DNA of 13,159 nt from Clostridia bacterium (GCA_017421885.1 JAFOHJ010000124.1:1-13159), one strand, 5' to 3'; positions 1 through 8,405 are shown, counted from the stretch's first letter. The notes: generated by a model from the letters alone, not told the origin. Translations and numbers: made by a program.

Positions 1-1299
1 GGACAGAAGTGGCTCAATCAGGCGGTTACCTATGCCTACTCTCCCGGTTCCACATTTAAGATCCTCACAGCCTCGATGGCACTTGAGGAAAATCTTGTTT
101 CTACATCCACCAGCTTCTATTGTCCCGGCTATAAGCAGGTCGAGGACTGGAATATCAGCTGCTGGAAGCCTGCAGGTCATGGCCCGGAAAACCTTGTTGA
201 GGCCATTATGAACTCCTGCAACCCTGCATTTATGGAGATCGGTTCGCTTGTCGGACGTCAGAACTTCTATAAATACTATAAGGCTTTTGGACTTAACGAA
301 AAGACCGGAATCGACCTTCCCGGCGAGGCCGTAGGCTCTTTCTGGGATATCGAAGAGATGAATGTAGTTGACCTTGCGGTTGCATCTTTCGGTCAGAACT
401 TCACCATCACGCCTCTTCAGCTCATCACGGCGGTTTCTGCCGTGGCAAACGGAGGTGATCTCGTCACGCCTCATCTTGTCGACAGGATCGTGGATGCCGA
501 CGGCAATACCATCGCGTCTTCTGAAACAAATGTTGTAAGACAGGTCATTTCCGAGGAGACATCCGAAGTCATGAGCGATATGCTTGAGCAGGTAGTTTCG
601 AAAGGTACCGGTAAGAATGCTTATGTTGCAGGCTACCGTGTAGCCGGCAAGACCGGTACCACCGAGAAGATTGCCGAACAGCTGGCAGAAGACAGAGATG
701 ACCTTCGTGTTTCTTCCTTTATCGCATACGCACCTGCCGATGATCCTCAGGTAGCCGTTCTCGTTCTGCTCGACGAGCCTACGGTATATCCCGTAACCGG
801 CGGTGTAACGGTTGCGCCCGTAATCAAGCGTATTCTTTCCGATGTTCTGCCCTACCTTGAGGTAGAGGCTGTTTATACAGAAGGCGAACAGCAGAAGATG
901 GATACCGTTGTGCCCAATATGGTCGGCATGAATGCCGAGCAGGCCAAGGCTGCCGCTCAGGCAGAAGGTCTTGCCGTCAGAACAGTAGGTTCGGGCGACA
1001 CAGTCACGGCGCAGGTGCCCTCTTATTCCGCAACGGTATCGCGCAACTCCACGGTTGTTCTTTATATGGGCAGCGAAGTCCCTGCCGACACGGTCACAGT
1101 TCCCGACCTCTCGAATCTGGGAGTGTGGGAAGTAAGGGTCCGTCTCAGCAATCTCGGACTTTATTATAAGAGCTCGGGCACCGAGTACGGCAGCGGCAAT
1201 CTGGTATGCCGCAAGCAGGATATCGTTGCAGGCACAGAGGTGCCGGTAGGCTCGGTAATTTCGGTCGAGTTCAGCGACCTAAATCAGATTTCTCAGTAA
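1..1299 (+). CDS. ftsI: Class B penicillin-binding protein (FtsI/SpoVD type) with two PASTA domains, 5' partial
   Basis: This is the C-terminal 432 residues of a septal peptidoglycan transpeptidase, which cross-links stem peptides outside the membrane. The frame is open from base 1, so the start, membrane anchor and N-terminal domain lie upstream. The three penicillin-binding motifs are visible: STFK at visible residues 17-20 (catalytic Ser17), SCN at 72-74 and KTGT at 217-220. Two PASTA domains follow, at about 303-358 (starts VVPNMVGM) and 366-425 (starts VTVPDLSN). The position immediately upstream of murE matches spoVD or pbpB of Firmicute dcw clusters. Two PASTA domains fit a PBP2x-like vegetative division enzyme as well as SpoVD, so the split between ftsI/pbpB and spoVD is not settled. 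The family is certain; the symbol is a choice. Confidence 0.93.
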   Translation, partial: GQKWLNQAVTYAYSPGSTFKILTASMALEENLVSTSTSFYCPGYKQVEDWNISCWKPAGHGPENLVEAIMNSCNPAFMEIGSLVGRQNFYKYYKAFGLNEKTGIDLPGEAVGSFWDIEEMNVVDLAVASFGQNFTITPLQLITAVSAVANGGDLVTPHLVDRIVDADGNTIASSETNVVRQVISEETSEVMSDMLEQVVSKGTGKNAYVAGYRVAGKTGTTEKIAEQLAEDRDDLRVSSFIAYAPADDPQVAVLVLLDEPTVYPVTGGVTVAPVIKRILSDVLPYLEVEAVYTEGEQQKMDTVVPNMVGMNAEQAKAAAQAEGLAVRTVGSGDTVTAQVPSYSATVSRNSTVVLYMGSEVPADTVTVPDLSNLGVWEVRVRLSNLGLYYKSSGTEYGSGNLVCRKQDIVAGTEVPVGSVISVEFSDLNQISQ

Positions 1300-1317
1300 A
1301 AGAAAGGATTCTCGGGT

Positions 1318-2760
1318 ATGAAACTTTCACAGCTTCTGTCGGTCCTCGATGTAGTCGAGATCCATGCCGACACGGAAACAGAGATCACATCGGTATGTTA
1401 TAATTCCCGTCTTGCCGAAGAAGGCAGCCTTTTCGTTGCTGTCAGAGGCTTTCAGACCGACGGACATAAATACATAAAGAGCGCCTTCGAAAAAGGCGCT
1501 GCGGCTGCGATCGTTGAGGAGGCACCTGCCGACTGTGATATTCCCTATGTTATTGTAAAGAACAGCCGCCGCGGCCTCGCACTTATTGCGGCTGAGTGGT
1601 TTGGTCATCCCGAAAAGAAGGTTCCTGTAATTGGTGTCACAGGCACCAACGGCAAAACAACAGTAACCAATTTGATTCGTGACATTGCGACAAAGAGCGG
1701 CATCAAATGCGGACTTGTCGGTACCAATGGCAACATGATCGGTGATGAGTTCATTCACACCGAGAGGACCACGCCCGAATCCTTTGAGCTTTTCAGGTTG
1801 TTTGCCCGTATGGTAGAAGAGGGCTGCGGCTGCATCATTATGGAGGTATCTTCCCATTCGCTGGTGCTTGACCGTGTATTCGGAATCGAATTTGAGGCGG
1901 CTGCTTTCACCAATCTGACCCAGGATCACCTGGATTTTCATGTCACAATGGACGAGTATGCAAGGGCCAAGGCTATGCTGTTCGACAGATGCCGCAAGGC
2001 AGTTATCAATGTTGATGCCGACTATGCCGACGTTATGCTGGGCGGCTCTTGTGAGAATAAAATGACATATTCCACAAAGGACAGCGGCGCATCGCTTTAT
2101 GCGCGCGATGTAAACCTCAGCCTCGGCGGAGTGGCATTCACACTTGAGTATGAAGGTTGCAGCATCCCCGTTTCGCTGGGTATCCCCGGTATGTTCTCGG
2201 TATATAATGCCCTGACAGCCATCGGCTGCTGCCTTTCGCTGGGCCTTAAGCTCGAAAACATCATTGCGCTGTTGGGCGAGGCTCACGGCGTAAAGGGCAG
2301 GGCACAGGTAGTGCCCACAGGCACGGACTATACCGTGCTGCTTGACTATGCACACACGCCTGACGGAGTGGAAAATATTCTCAAGGCAGCCAAGGGCTTT
2401 GCCAAGAGCAGAGTCATAGCTCTCTTCGGATGCGGAGGCGACCGCGACAGGACAAAGCGTCCCATTATGGGCAATATCGCAGGTAGCCTTGCCGATATGT
2501 GTATCGTTACAAGCGATAATCCCAGAAGCGAAGAGCCTATGGCCATTATCGAAGACATCCTTCCCGGTGTCGAGAAGACGGGCTGCAGCTATACCGTAAT
2601 TGAGGACCGCCGCGCAGCCATCCGCCACGCCCTTTCCATTGGTGAGGCCGGCGATGTCATCGTTCTAATGGGCAAGGGTCATGAGGACTATCAGGAGATC
2701 AAGGGCGTCAAGCATCACCTTGATGAGTATGAAGAAGTAATGGCTTATTTTAATAAGTAA
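1318..2760 (+). CDS. murE: UDP-N-acetylmuramoyl-tripeptide synthetase, meso-DAP-adding (MurE)
   Basis: Cytoplasmic Mur ligase that adds the third amino acid to UDP-MurNAc-L-Ala-D-Glu, using ATP. The 480-residue length is usual for MurE. An N-terminal UDP-binding domain (about 1-100) is followed by the ATP-binding loop GVTGTNGKTT at 106-115, the central ligase motif MEVSSHSL at 175-182 and Lys218 (YARAKAML), the expected carbamylated lysine. The C-terminal domain holds DYAHTPDG at 343-350 and DNPRSEEP at 400-407. DNPR is the established marker for meso-diaminopimelate, so the cell wall is predicted to be of DAP type rather than lysine type. The start follows AAAGGA at 1303-1308, 18 bases after the PBP stop, so the two are probably co-transcribed. 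murF, which often follows murE, is absent here. Confidence 0.96.
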   Translation: MKLSQLLSVLDVVEIHADTETEITSVCYNSRLAEEGSLFVAVRGFQTDGHKYIKSAFEKGAAAAIVEEAPADCDIPYVIVKNSRRGLALIAAEWFGHPEKKVPVIGVTGTNGKTTVTNLIRDIATKSGIKCGLVGTNGNMIGDEFIHTERTTPESFELFRLFARMVEEGCGCIIMEVSSHSLVLDRVFGIEFEAAAFTNLTQDHLDFHVTMDEYARAKAMLFDRCRKAVINVDADYADVMLGGSCENKMTYSTKDSGASLYARDVNLSLGGVAFTLEYEGCSIPVSLGIPGMFSVYNALTAIGCCLSLGLKLENIIALLGEAHGVKGRAQVVPTGTDYTVLLDYAHTPDGVENILKAAKGFAKSRVIALFGCGGDRDRTKRPIMGNIAGSLADMCIVTSDNPRSEEPMAIIEDILPGVEKTGCSYTVIEDRRAAIRHALSIGEAGDVIVLMGKGHEDYQEIKGVKHHLDEYEEVMAYFNK

Positions 2761-2771
2761 GAATGTAAACA

Positions 2772-2785
2772 GCGCCTTGAGGCGC
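2772..2785 (+). other. Short GCGCC/GGCGC hairpin between murE and mraY
   Basis: A perfect 5-bp stem with a TTGA loop lies in the 61-base murE-mraY gap. No T tract follows, so it is not a standard terminator. It could be an RNA processing or stability element, or chance. Confidence 0.3.
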
Positions 2786-2821
2786 ATAAAGAGAAAAGAT
2801 CCTTAACAGGGGGAAGTTGAA

Positions 2822-3802
2822 ATGAAATCAATAGCCTTTGGCGTAGTTACATCGCTTGTAATAGCACTTTTGATCGGCCCTTCGATCATCAAGGCTCTCA
2901 GGAAGATGAAGTTCGGACAGAAGATCCTTGAAGATGGCCCAACATGGCACATGAACAAGCAGAATACACCTACGATGGGCGGCATTATCTTTATTGCAGC
3001 CATCATCGTTCCCATAATCGTGCTGCTGCCTGCAATGGTAAGCATCGGCGATTACAGACCTGTGCTTATGCTGGCACTTTCGCTGGTTTTTGCCGCTATT
3101 GGTTTTGTCGACGATTATACGAAAATCAAAAAGAAGCAGAATAAGGGCCTTACTGCCAAGCAGAAGCTTCTGCTCCAGCTGGCAGCATCAGCGCTGTTCA
3201 TCACAGTCATGAGAACAATGGGATATCTCGAGCCTGAGATCTATCTTCCCTTTGTAAATATTACTCTTGAGCTGCCCTGGTGGCTCTACCTGGCATTCTC
3301 GGTGTTCGTCATCGTCGGATGCGACAATGCCGTTAATCTGACCGACGGTATCGACGGCCTCTGTGCTTCGGTAACCGCTGTTGTCGCAGTTTTCTTCTGC
3401 GGAGTGTTTGCTATCCTCGGCAGCAGCGCCCGCGTTTTCTCGGCAGCGCTGCTGGGTGGACTCATCGGCTTCCTCTATTTCAATAAATATCCTGCAAAGG
3501 TATTTATGGGCGACACCGGCTCTTTGTTCCTCGGTGGTGCCGTTTGTGCAATGGCTTATGCCTGCAATATGCCCGTAATACTGGTGCCTGTCGGCATCAT
3601 ATATATTGCCGAGACTCTTTCCGATATCATTCAGGTGCTTTATTTCAAGGCAACCCACGGAAAGAGGTTCTTTAAGATGGCTCCCATCCACCATCATTTT
3701 GAGATGTGCGGTTGGAGCGAGAAGAAGATCGTTGCTGTATTCACTGCAGTGACGGCTGTTATGTGTGTAATCAGCTACTGGGGCATTGCCGCTGCCCTCT
3801 AA
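2822..3802 (+). CDS. mraY: Phospho-N-acetylmuramoyl-pentapeptide-transferase (MraY)
   Basis: Integral membrane enzyme that transfers phospho-MurNAc-pentapeptide from UDP to undecaprenyl phosphate, making lipid I on the inner face of the membrane. It has 326 residues and about ten hydrophobic segments, as usual for the family. Visible motifs are GPTWHMNKQNTPTMGG (39-54), the acidic pair DD at 97-98 in FVDDYTK, NLTDGIDGL (172-180), MGDTGSLFLGG (229-239) and HHHFEMCGWSE (290-300). AGGGGGA at 2808-2814 is 7 bases before the ATG and supports this start. It follows murE directly, without murF, and precedes ftsW by 21 bases. MurG further downstream uses its product. Nothing in the sequence suggests loss of function. 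Confidence 0.97.
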   Translation: MKSIAFGVVTSLVIALLIGPSIIKALRKMKFGQKILEDGPTWHMNKQNTPTMGGIIFIAAIIVPIIVLLPAMVSIGDYRPVLMLALSLVFAAIGFVDDYTKIKKKQNKGLTAKQKLLLQLAASALFITVMRTMGYLEPEIYLPFVNITLELPWWLYLAFSVFVIVGCDNAVNLTDGIDGLCASVTAVVAVFFCGVFAILGSSARVFSAALLGGLIGFLYFNKYPAKVFMGDTGSLFLGGAVCAMAYACNMPVILVPVGIIYIAETLSDIIQVLYFKATHGKRFFKMAPIHHHFEMCGWSEKKIVAVFTAVTAVMCVISYWGIAAAL

Positions 3803-3819
3803 AAGCGCGGCGCGATTCT

Positions 3820-3824
3820 GGAGG
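3820..3824 (+). promoter_or_regulatory. GGAGG ribosome binding site that conflicts with the ftsW GTG start
   Basis: GGAGG ends on the first base of GTG 3824, so it cannot serve that codon at normal spacing. In frame, 8 bases after GGAGG, is ATA at 3833, an unusual start codon; ATC at 3842 is another. The next standard in-frame start is GTG 3956, inside the first membrane segment. Initiation may therefore use ATA/ATC, or may depend on coupling to mraY, which ends 21 bases upstream. Confidence 0.5.
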
Positions 3825-5020
3825 TGTCTGAAATAGCTTCTATCAATGAAAAAGAAAGGCGATACAGCCGTGAAATAAAAGAAAAAAAGCAGAAGCTTTC
3901 GGGCATCGATGAACCCTTTACCGTCCTTGTTCTTCTTCTGCTGCTCATAGGACTGGTGTGTCTCTATTCGGCCAGCTATGTAACAGCCTACAACGACGGC
4001 GAGTCTTCTACCTCCTATGTTGTAAGGCAGGGAATATTTGCCGCGGCCGGAGTTTTTGCGATGTTTGTAGTCGCGTTCGGACTTAAGGATTATCGCAAGC
4101 TTCATTATTTTGCATGGCCGCTTATGGCTTTCTCTATCCTACTCCTGGCCACTATCTTCATTCCCGGTCTGTGGGCCACCATCAACAAGGCTACAAGATG
4201 GATCAAGATCCCTGGAATAGGCACATTCCAGCCTTCCGAGATCTCGAAGTTTGCCTTCATCCTCTGTTTCTCCAGCTGGTCGACGATCATGGGAACAAAG
4301 AAGATGAAGAATCCCATTATAGGCTTTGGCCCCTTTATTATCTGCATGGGCTTCACAGCTCTGCTGCTTATGAAACAGCCCCATCTTTCAGCAACGGTCA
4401 CCATTGCAGCTATCGGTGCCGTTATCATCTATCTTGGTGGGGCCAATACATGGTGTTTTATCGGAGCGGGCGGCGGTGCGGTAGCCTTTGTATTGTGGTA
4501 TCTTAAAACGCATACATATGCCATGACCCGTATTAATGTATGGCTCGACCCCTTCATCGACTTCAGAGGAAGCGGATGGCAGGGAGCGCAGTCGCTCATC
4601 ACGATCGCCAGCGGCGGTGTGTGGGGGCTCGGACTGGGTCAGGGAAGGCAGAAGCATCTCTATCTGCCCGAGCCTGCCAACGACTTTATCTTTTCGGTTA
4701 TATGTGAAGAACTGGGATTCATCGGCGCTTTCATCATAATAATACTGTTCGCGGCCCTTGTTCTCAGAGGTTATTATATTGCCTCCAAAGCGCCCGACAG
4801 ATTCGGCACTCTGCTGGTGGCGGGAATCACCACTCAGATCGCCGTTCAGACCATATTTAACCTGGGCGTTGTCTCGGGACTTCTGCCTGTAACGGGCGCT
4901 TCGCTGCCCTTTTTCAGCTACGGCGGCACGTCGCTTATGATGCTGTTGGGCGAGATGGGCATCATCCTTGCCATATCAAGGCGAAGGAATCCCGATGAAA
5001 AAGAAAACAAAGATAAATAA
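3824..5020 (+). CDS. ftsW: SEDS-family peptidoglycan glycosyltransferase FtsW/SpoVE
   Basis: Multi-pass membrane enzyme that polymerises lipid II into glycan chains and works with a class B PBP, here probably the one encoded at the window start. The 398 residues begin with a charged cytoplasmic stretch (about 1-30, many Lys/Glu), followed by about ten membrane segments. The SEDS signature is clear: RWIKIPGIGTFQPSEISK at 125-142, GWQGAQSLITIASGG at 251-265, GLGLGQGRQKHLYLPE at 268-283, and NDFIFSVICEELGFIG, in which Asp287 is the residue expected to be catalytic. The C-terminal part includes GLLPVTGASLPFFSYGG. By context alone it could be the division enzyme FtsW or the sporulation paralogue SpoVE. 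The given start is GTG 3824; its ribosome binding site is wrongly spaced, so the true N-terminus may be 3-6 residues shorter. Confidence 0.94.
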   Translation: MSEIASINEKERRYSREIKEKKQKLSGIDEPFTVLVLLLLLIGLVCLYSASYVTAYNDGESSTSYVVRQGIFAAAGVFAMFVVAFGLKDYRKLHYFAWPLMAFSILLLATIFIPGLWATINKATRWIKIPGIGTFQPSEISKFAFILCFSSWSTIMGTKKMKNPIIGFGPFIICMGFTALLLMKQPHLSATVTIAAIGAVIIYLGGANTWCFIGAGGGAVAFVLWYLKTHTYAMTRINVWLDPFIDFRGSGWQGAQSLITIASGGVWGLGLGQGRQKHLYLPEPANDFIFSVICEELGFIGAFIIIILFAALVLRGYYIASKAPDRFGTLLVAGITTQIAVQTIFNLGVVSGLLPVTGASLPFFSYGGTSLMMLLGEMGIILAISRRRNPDEKENKDK

Positions 5021-5053
5021 ACAGGGTCTGTCAGACAAAGTGAGGTAAAGAAA

Positions 5054-6175
5054 ATGAAGGTTATTTTTGCAGGCGGCGGCACAGCCGGTCATGTCAATCC
5101 GGCTCTGGCAATTGCATCTTATATTAAAAAGAAGGATCCTTCGGCTCAAATTGCATTTTCAGGTGGCAAAGGCGGCATTGAAGAGCGTCTTGTAGCTCGT
5201 GAGGGTTATCCTATCTACACATTCCCACTCAGCGGACTTTCGCGCAGTTTAAGCCTCGGCGGTCTCAAGAAGAATGTTGGCGCGATCAAAAACACTTTTG
5301 CCGCCATTGCGGCAGCAAAGAAGATCATTCGTGAAAAGAAGCCTGATATTGTCATAGGAACCGGTGGCTATGCCTGCTTCCCCATGGTATATGCGGCCCA
5401 TGCCTGCGGCGTCAAGACGGCTATGCTGGAGGTCAATGCAACCCCCGGTGTTGCTCTCAAACAGCTTTCGAAGAAGGCTGACTGTGTCATGATCAGCTTT
5501 GAAGAAACAAGGAGTTTCTTTGAAGGTGCAAAGAAGGTAGTTTACACCGGCAGCCCTGTCAGAGGAGAGATCCTCGATGCGGCCGAACAGCCCAAAAAGT
5601 CTTTGTTCGATAATGGCAAGCCGACAGTTCTCTGTTTCTGGGGTTCGGTAGGCGCTCTTTACATGAACAAGAAGATGGAGGACTTTATCGCTCTTGTGAA
5701 TGAAGATAAGAGCTTCAATATCCTTCAGGCAGCGGGCAAGGCCAATTTCGAGTGGATGCCCCGTGAGCTCCAGGAAAAGGGCGTTGAGCTTGAGAATAAC
5801 GAGAACATCCGTCTTGAAGAGTACATCTATGATATGGCATCGGCCATGAACGGATGTGACCTTGTCATCTGCCGTGCCGGAGCCAGCACATTGGCTGAGG
5901 TCTGTGCCTGCGGCAAACCTTCTCTGATAGTTCCTTCGCCTTATGTTGCCGACAACCATCAGGAAAAGAATGCCCGTGCCCTTGAGAGAGCCGGTGCGGC
6001 AGTTGTTGCTCTTGAGAAGGAAGTCGACGGCAAGGTACTGTTTGAAATGGCAAAGAGCCTTATTGCTGACAGTGAAAAGCTTGAGGCAATGGGAACCAAT
6101 GCACGCAAGCTTGCTAATTTTGATGCTCTTGAAAGCATCTGGCAGGCCGTCTGCGATACTGTAAACGGAAAATAA
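5054..6175 (+). CDS. murG: UDP-GlcNAc:lipid I N-acetylglucosaminyltransferase (MurG)
   Basis: Peripheral membrane GT-B glycosyltransferase that adds GlcNAc to lipid I to give lipid II, acting directly after MraY. The 373-residue length is typical. The N-terminal loop GGGTAGHVNPALAIA (7-21) includes His13, which corresponds to the conserved His of GGTGGH in other MurG proteins. IGTGGYACFP (101-110) and the donor-binding AGASTLAEVCACGKPSLIVP (275-294) are present, followed by DNHQEKNA. Two positions differ from the textbook motifs: HEQN is LEVN at 125-128, and the GGS loop is WGSVGA at 196-201. These may be lineage variants, since the rest of the protein is intact. GTGAGG upstream at 5040-5045 supports the ATG. 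It lies 33 bases after ftsW. Confidence 0.95.
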   Translation: MKVIFAGGGTAGHVNPALAIASYIKKKDPSAQIAFSGGKGGIEERLVAREGYPIYTFPLSGLSRSLSLGGLKKNVGAIKNTFAAIAAAKKIIREKKPDIVIGTGGYACFPMVYAAHACGVKTAMLEVNATPGVALKQLSKKADCVMISFEETRSFFEGAKKVVYTGSPVRGEILDAAEQPKKSLFDNGKPTVLCFWGSVGALYMNKKMEDFIALVNEDKSFNILQAAGKANFEWMPRELQEKGVELENNENIRLEEYIYDMASAMNGCDLVICRAGASTLAEVCACGKPSLIVPSPYVADNHQEKNARALERAGAAVVALEKEVDGKVLFEMAKSLIADSEKLEAMGTNARKLANFDALESIWQAVCDTVNGK

Positions 6176-6186
6176 AATCACCACAG

Positions 6187-6236
6187 TCTTCTTTTCTGCA
6201 TAGAATGTCACAGCTATCTGTGTACAGAAAGGAAGA
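6187..6236 (+). promoter_or_regulatory. murA leader hairpin that can pair with the murA ribosome binding site
   Basis: TCTTCTTTTCTG (6187-6198) can pair with CAGAAAGGAAGA (6225-6236) over 12 bp with one G-U pair. The right arm contains the murA ribosome binding site GGAAG (6231-6235), 6 bases before the ATG. A second small hairpin, CACAG-CTAT-CTGTG (6209-6222), sits in the loop. The -10-like TAGAAT at 6201-6206 also lies in the loop; its possible -35 is poor. Folding of a murG-murA transcript should reduce murA initiation. The pairing is visible; the regulatory role is inferred. Confidence 0.5.
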
Positions 6237-6241
6237 ACAGC

Positions 6242-7492
6242 ATGAGTGTTTTGAAAATAATCGGAGGGCGCCACCTTGAGGGCACCATCAGAATAAACGG
6301 AGCCAAAAACAGTGTTCTGCCCATTCTGGCGGCAACACTGGTCAATGGCGGAATCAATGTTATAGATAACTGTCCCGACCTTCGCGATGTGGCCTCGGCC
6401 ATAAAGATACTCGAACATCTGGGGTGCAGGGTCACACGGGAGGAGAAAAGAGTTACGGTAGATTCCTCGTCGGTGTGCCGCTATGATGTGCCTGATGAGC
6501 TTATGCGCGAGATGCGCTCGTCGGTCATATTTCTGGGGCCTATAATTGCCCGTTGCGGCCGAGCGCTTCTGTATACTCCAGGAGGTTGCGAGCTTGGGCC
6601 GCGGCCCATCGACCTTCATCTTGATGCACTGTCGAGAATGGGGGTTGCTATTGAACGCGAGGGCGGCGCTATCAGCTGCCGCGCCGAGGCTATGAAGGGG
6701 CGGGACATAATCCTTGATTTCCCGAGCGTTGGAGCCACCGAGAATATAATGCTGGCTGCAACGGCCTGCAAAGGCTCGACAAGAATTATCAATGCGGCGC
6801 GTGAGCCGGAGATAACCGACCTTCAGCAGTTCCTAAGGAAGACGGGAGCTTCGGTCAGCGGTGCAGGCGGCAGCGAGATAGCTGTGATCGGAGGACGATG
6901 CAGCTTTGATACATATCACCGGATCATGCCCGACCGTATAGAGGCGGCTACATATCTTTGCGCGGCGGCCGCGGCAGGCGGTGACATAACACTTGATGAC
7001 TGCGAGCCAGAGCATTTCGGAACGGTCATCGAAAAGCTGAGTGACGGAGGGGCCGAGATATCGGTCAGAGGCCGTTCGGCTAGAATAAAAACCAAAAAGC
7101 GGATTGATGCCATGCCTTTTATAAGGACGATGCCCTATCCAGGTTTTCCCACCGATGCCCAGTCGCAGCTTCTTGCGGCGGCGTGTACAGCAAAGGGGAC
7201 AACGGTGTTTCTCGAAAGTATATTTGAGAACCGCTTCCGTTATGTGGGCGAGCTTCAGCGGATGGGTGCCGATATCACTCTCAGCGGCAGGATAGCCGTT
7301 GTGGAGGGCAAGAACAGGCTTCAAGGAGCTGCCATGAAGGCCACCGACCTGAGAGGCGGAGCAGCAATGGTCATAGCGGCTCTTGCTGCCGAAGGCACAA
7401 GCGAGATAGGCGATGTTCATCACATCGACCGCGGATATGAAAAAATAGAAGAGGTGCTCTCATCGGTGGGAGCGCAGATGATCAGAGAATAG
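6242..7492 (+). CDS. murA: UDP-N-acetylglucosamine 1-carboxyvinyltransferase (MurA)
   Basis: Cytoplasmic enzyme of the first committed step of peptidoglycan synthesis: it transfers enolpyruvate from PEP to UDP-GlcNAc and is the target of fosfomycin. The 416 residues form the usual two-lobed EPSP-synthase-like fold. Visible motifs are GAKNSVLPIL (20-29, with Lys22 and Asn23), the catalytic loop PGGCELGPRPIDLH (113-126) with Cys116, and YPGFPTDAQSQ (299-309) with the conserved Asp305. Cys116 is present rather than Asp, so fosfomycin sensitivity at the target is expected from family knowledge. It sits between murG and ftsQ, a placement common in clostridial dcw clusters in place of murB. Translation may be tuned by the leader hairpin just upstream. 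Compared with ftsZ it uses more ATA and GGG codons, in line with weaker codon bias. Confidence 0.96.
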   Translation: MSVLKIIGGRHLEGTIRINGAKNSVLPILAATLVNGGINVIDNCPDLRDVASAIKILEHLGCRVTREEKRVTVDSSSVCRYDVPDELMREMRSSVIFLGPIIARCGRALLYTPGGCELGPRPIDLHLDALSRMGVAIEREGGAISCRAEAMKGRDIILDFPSVGATENIMLAATACKGSTRIINAAREPEITDLQQFLRKTGASVSGAGGSEIAVIGGRCSFDTYHRIMPDRIEAATYLCAAAAAGGDITLDDCEPEHFGTVIEKLSDGGAEISVRGRSARIKTKKRIDAMPFIRTMPYPGFPTDAQSQLLAAACTAKGTTVFLESIFENRFRYVGELQRMGADITLSGRIAVVEGKNRLQGAAMKATDLRGGAAMVIAALAAEGTSEIGDVHHIDRGYEKIEEVLSSVGAQMIRE

Positions 7493-7516
7493 AAAACCAG
7501 AGAGAGGAGGCCGCCG

Positions 7517-8371
7517 ATGAAAAAAGTAAAACGCAGCAGAAAAAGGCGCAGACGCAGCTTTAACGCTGTCACCACCTGTGTATGCTTTGCTCTTGTGTTG
7601 GCGGCTCTCGTTTCGGCGGCCGTTATATTCTTCAAAATAGGTGAGATAAGGTTGGTCGGCGATAATCGATATTCCGATGATGCCATCATCGAGGTATCGG
7701 GTATCGAGATGGGTAAGAGTATGTTTCTCTTTAACAAGTTCGCTGCTCAGAACAGGATTTTTGCAGCCTGCCCTTATATTGATGAGATACAGATGAAGAG
7801 AACGCTGCCCGACAGGATCGATATTATCGTAACACCTTGTCAGCCTGTGGCTGTGATCCACAGCGACGGAGGCTATTTCACCCTAGATAGGGATGGTAAG
7901 GCAGATAAGCAGGTGGCTGCATCTGAGACATCCAAGCTTGATGCTGACGAGTTTGTATATTATGCTCCCGGCAGCTATGTTATCGATATCAAGGGCAAGA
8001 TCCTTGAGGTCGGAAGCGGCAGCGGAGAAGAGAAGTTGATAAGCATTTCTGGTGGAACTCTTATCGATCCTCAGGTAGGTAAAAGTGCAAAATTTTTTGA
8101 TAAAGAAAGCACAGATGCGCTGTTTTCTGTATTGATAACCGCAAAAAACAATGATATACTTAAGAATATAAGTGATATTGATGTTGCCAAAGTATATGAT
8201 ATCACTTTTGGTTATATGGAAAGATTTACTGTCAGGATCGGCTCGCATGACGATATCGAACGCAAGTTCAAGTTTGTTGATGCCGTTGTCGGTGCGTTAA
8301 GCCCCAATGAAAAGGGGACCATCGATGTATCTGATGGAAAAACCGGATATTTTAGTCAAATAAAACAATAA
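7517..8371 (+). CDS. ftsQ: Cell division protein FtsQ/DivIB
   Basis: Bitopic membrane protein of the divisome that links the FtsL/FtsB-type proteins to the septal synthase. The 284 residues start with a very basic cytoplasmic tail ([12 protein letters not shown], 2-13), then one membrane segment at about 16-39, then an external POTRA domain at about 41-108 ([19 protein letters not shown] through [14 protein letters not shown]), then the FtsQ/DivIB beta domain. GGAGG at 7506-7510 is 6 bases before the ATG. The gene begins 25 bases after murA and ends 35 bases before ftsZ. Its 3' part (8080-8220) is markedly more AT-rich than the rest and contains a good promoter. Primary sequence conservation in this family is low; identification rests on topology, POTRA pattern and the position before ftsZ. 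Confidence 0.9.
   Translation: MKKVKRSRKRRRRSFNAVTTCVCFALVLAALVSAAVIFFKIGEIRLVGDNRYSDDAIIEVSGIEMGKSMFLFNKFAAQNRIFAACPYIDEIQMKRTLPDRIDIIVTPCQPVAVIHSDGGYFTLDRDGKADKQVAASETSKLDADEFVYYAPGSYVIDIKGKILEVGSGSGEEKLISISGGTLIDPQVGKSAKFFDKESTDALFSVLITAKNNDILKNISDIDVAKVYDITFGYMERFTVRIGSHDDIERKFKFVDAVVGALSPNEKGTIDVSDGKTGYFSQIKQ
8132..8160 (+). promoter_or_regulatory. Predicted sigma-A promoter for ftsZ inside ftsQ
   Basis: TTGATA (8132-8137), a 17-base spacer and TATACT (8155-8160), the latter preceded by TGA to form an extended -10. Both hexamers match the consensus at 5 of 6 positions. The box lies in the AT-rich 3' part of ftsQ about 245 bases before the ftsZ ATG, so it would add ftsZ transcription independent of the upstream operon, as ftsZ promoters inside upstream division genes do in other bacteria. 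Confidence 0.6.
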
Positions 8372-8405
8372 ACAAGAAGTTGAAGAATATATTGGAGGAA
8401 GATTT

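Noticed and set aside
1327..2628. 433-codon open frame on the minus strand opposite murE.
   Set aside because: It is a mirror of murE codon bias: its translation is low-complexity in feel with no domain, and murE is certain in this region.
2720..2754. Possible promoter for mraY at the end of murE (TTGATG and TTTAAT).
   Set aside because: The spacing is 23 bases, outside the usable range.
5026..5036. GTCTG-T-CAGAC palindrome before murG.
   Set aside because: Five-base arms with one base between are expected by chance, and no regulatory context is visible.
4995..5048. 17-residue basic frame (starts MKKKTKINK) overlapping the end of ftsW and stopping 5 bases before murG, with AAGGA at 4984-4988.
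   Set aside because: Too short and embedded in the Lys-rich ftsW tail, with no motif; more likely chance, although coupling to murG cannot be excluded.
5249..6619. 456-codon minus-strand open frame opposite murG and murA.
   Set aside because: It spans two well-supported + strand genes and their gap, with no recognisable motif.
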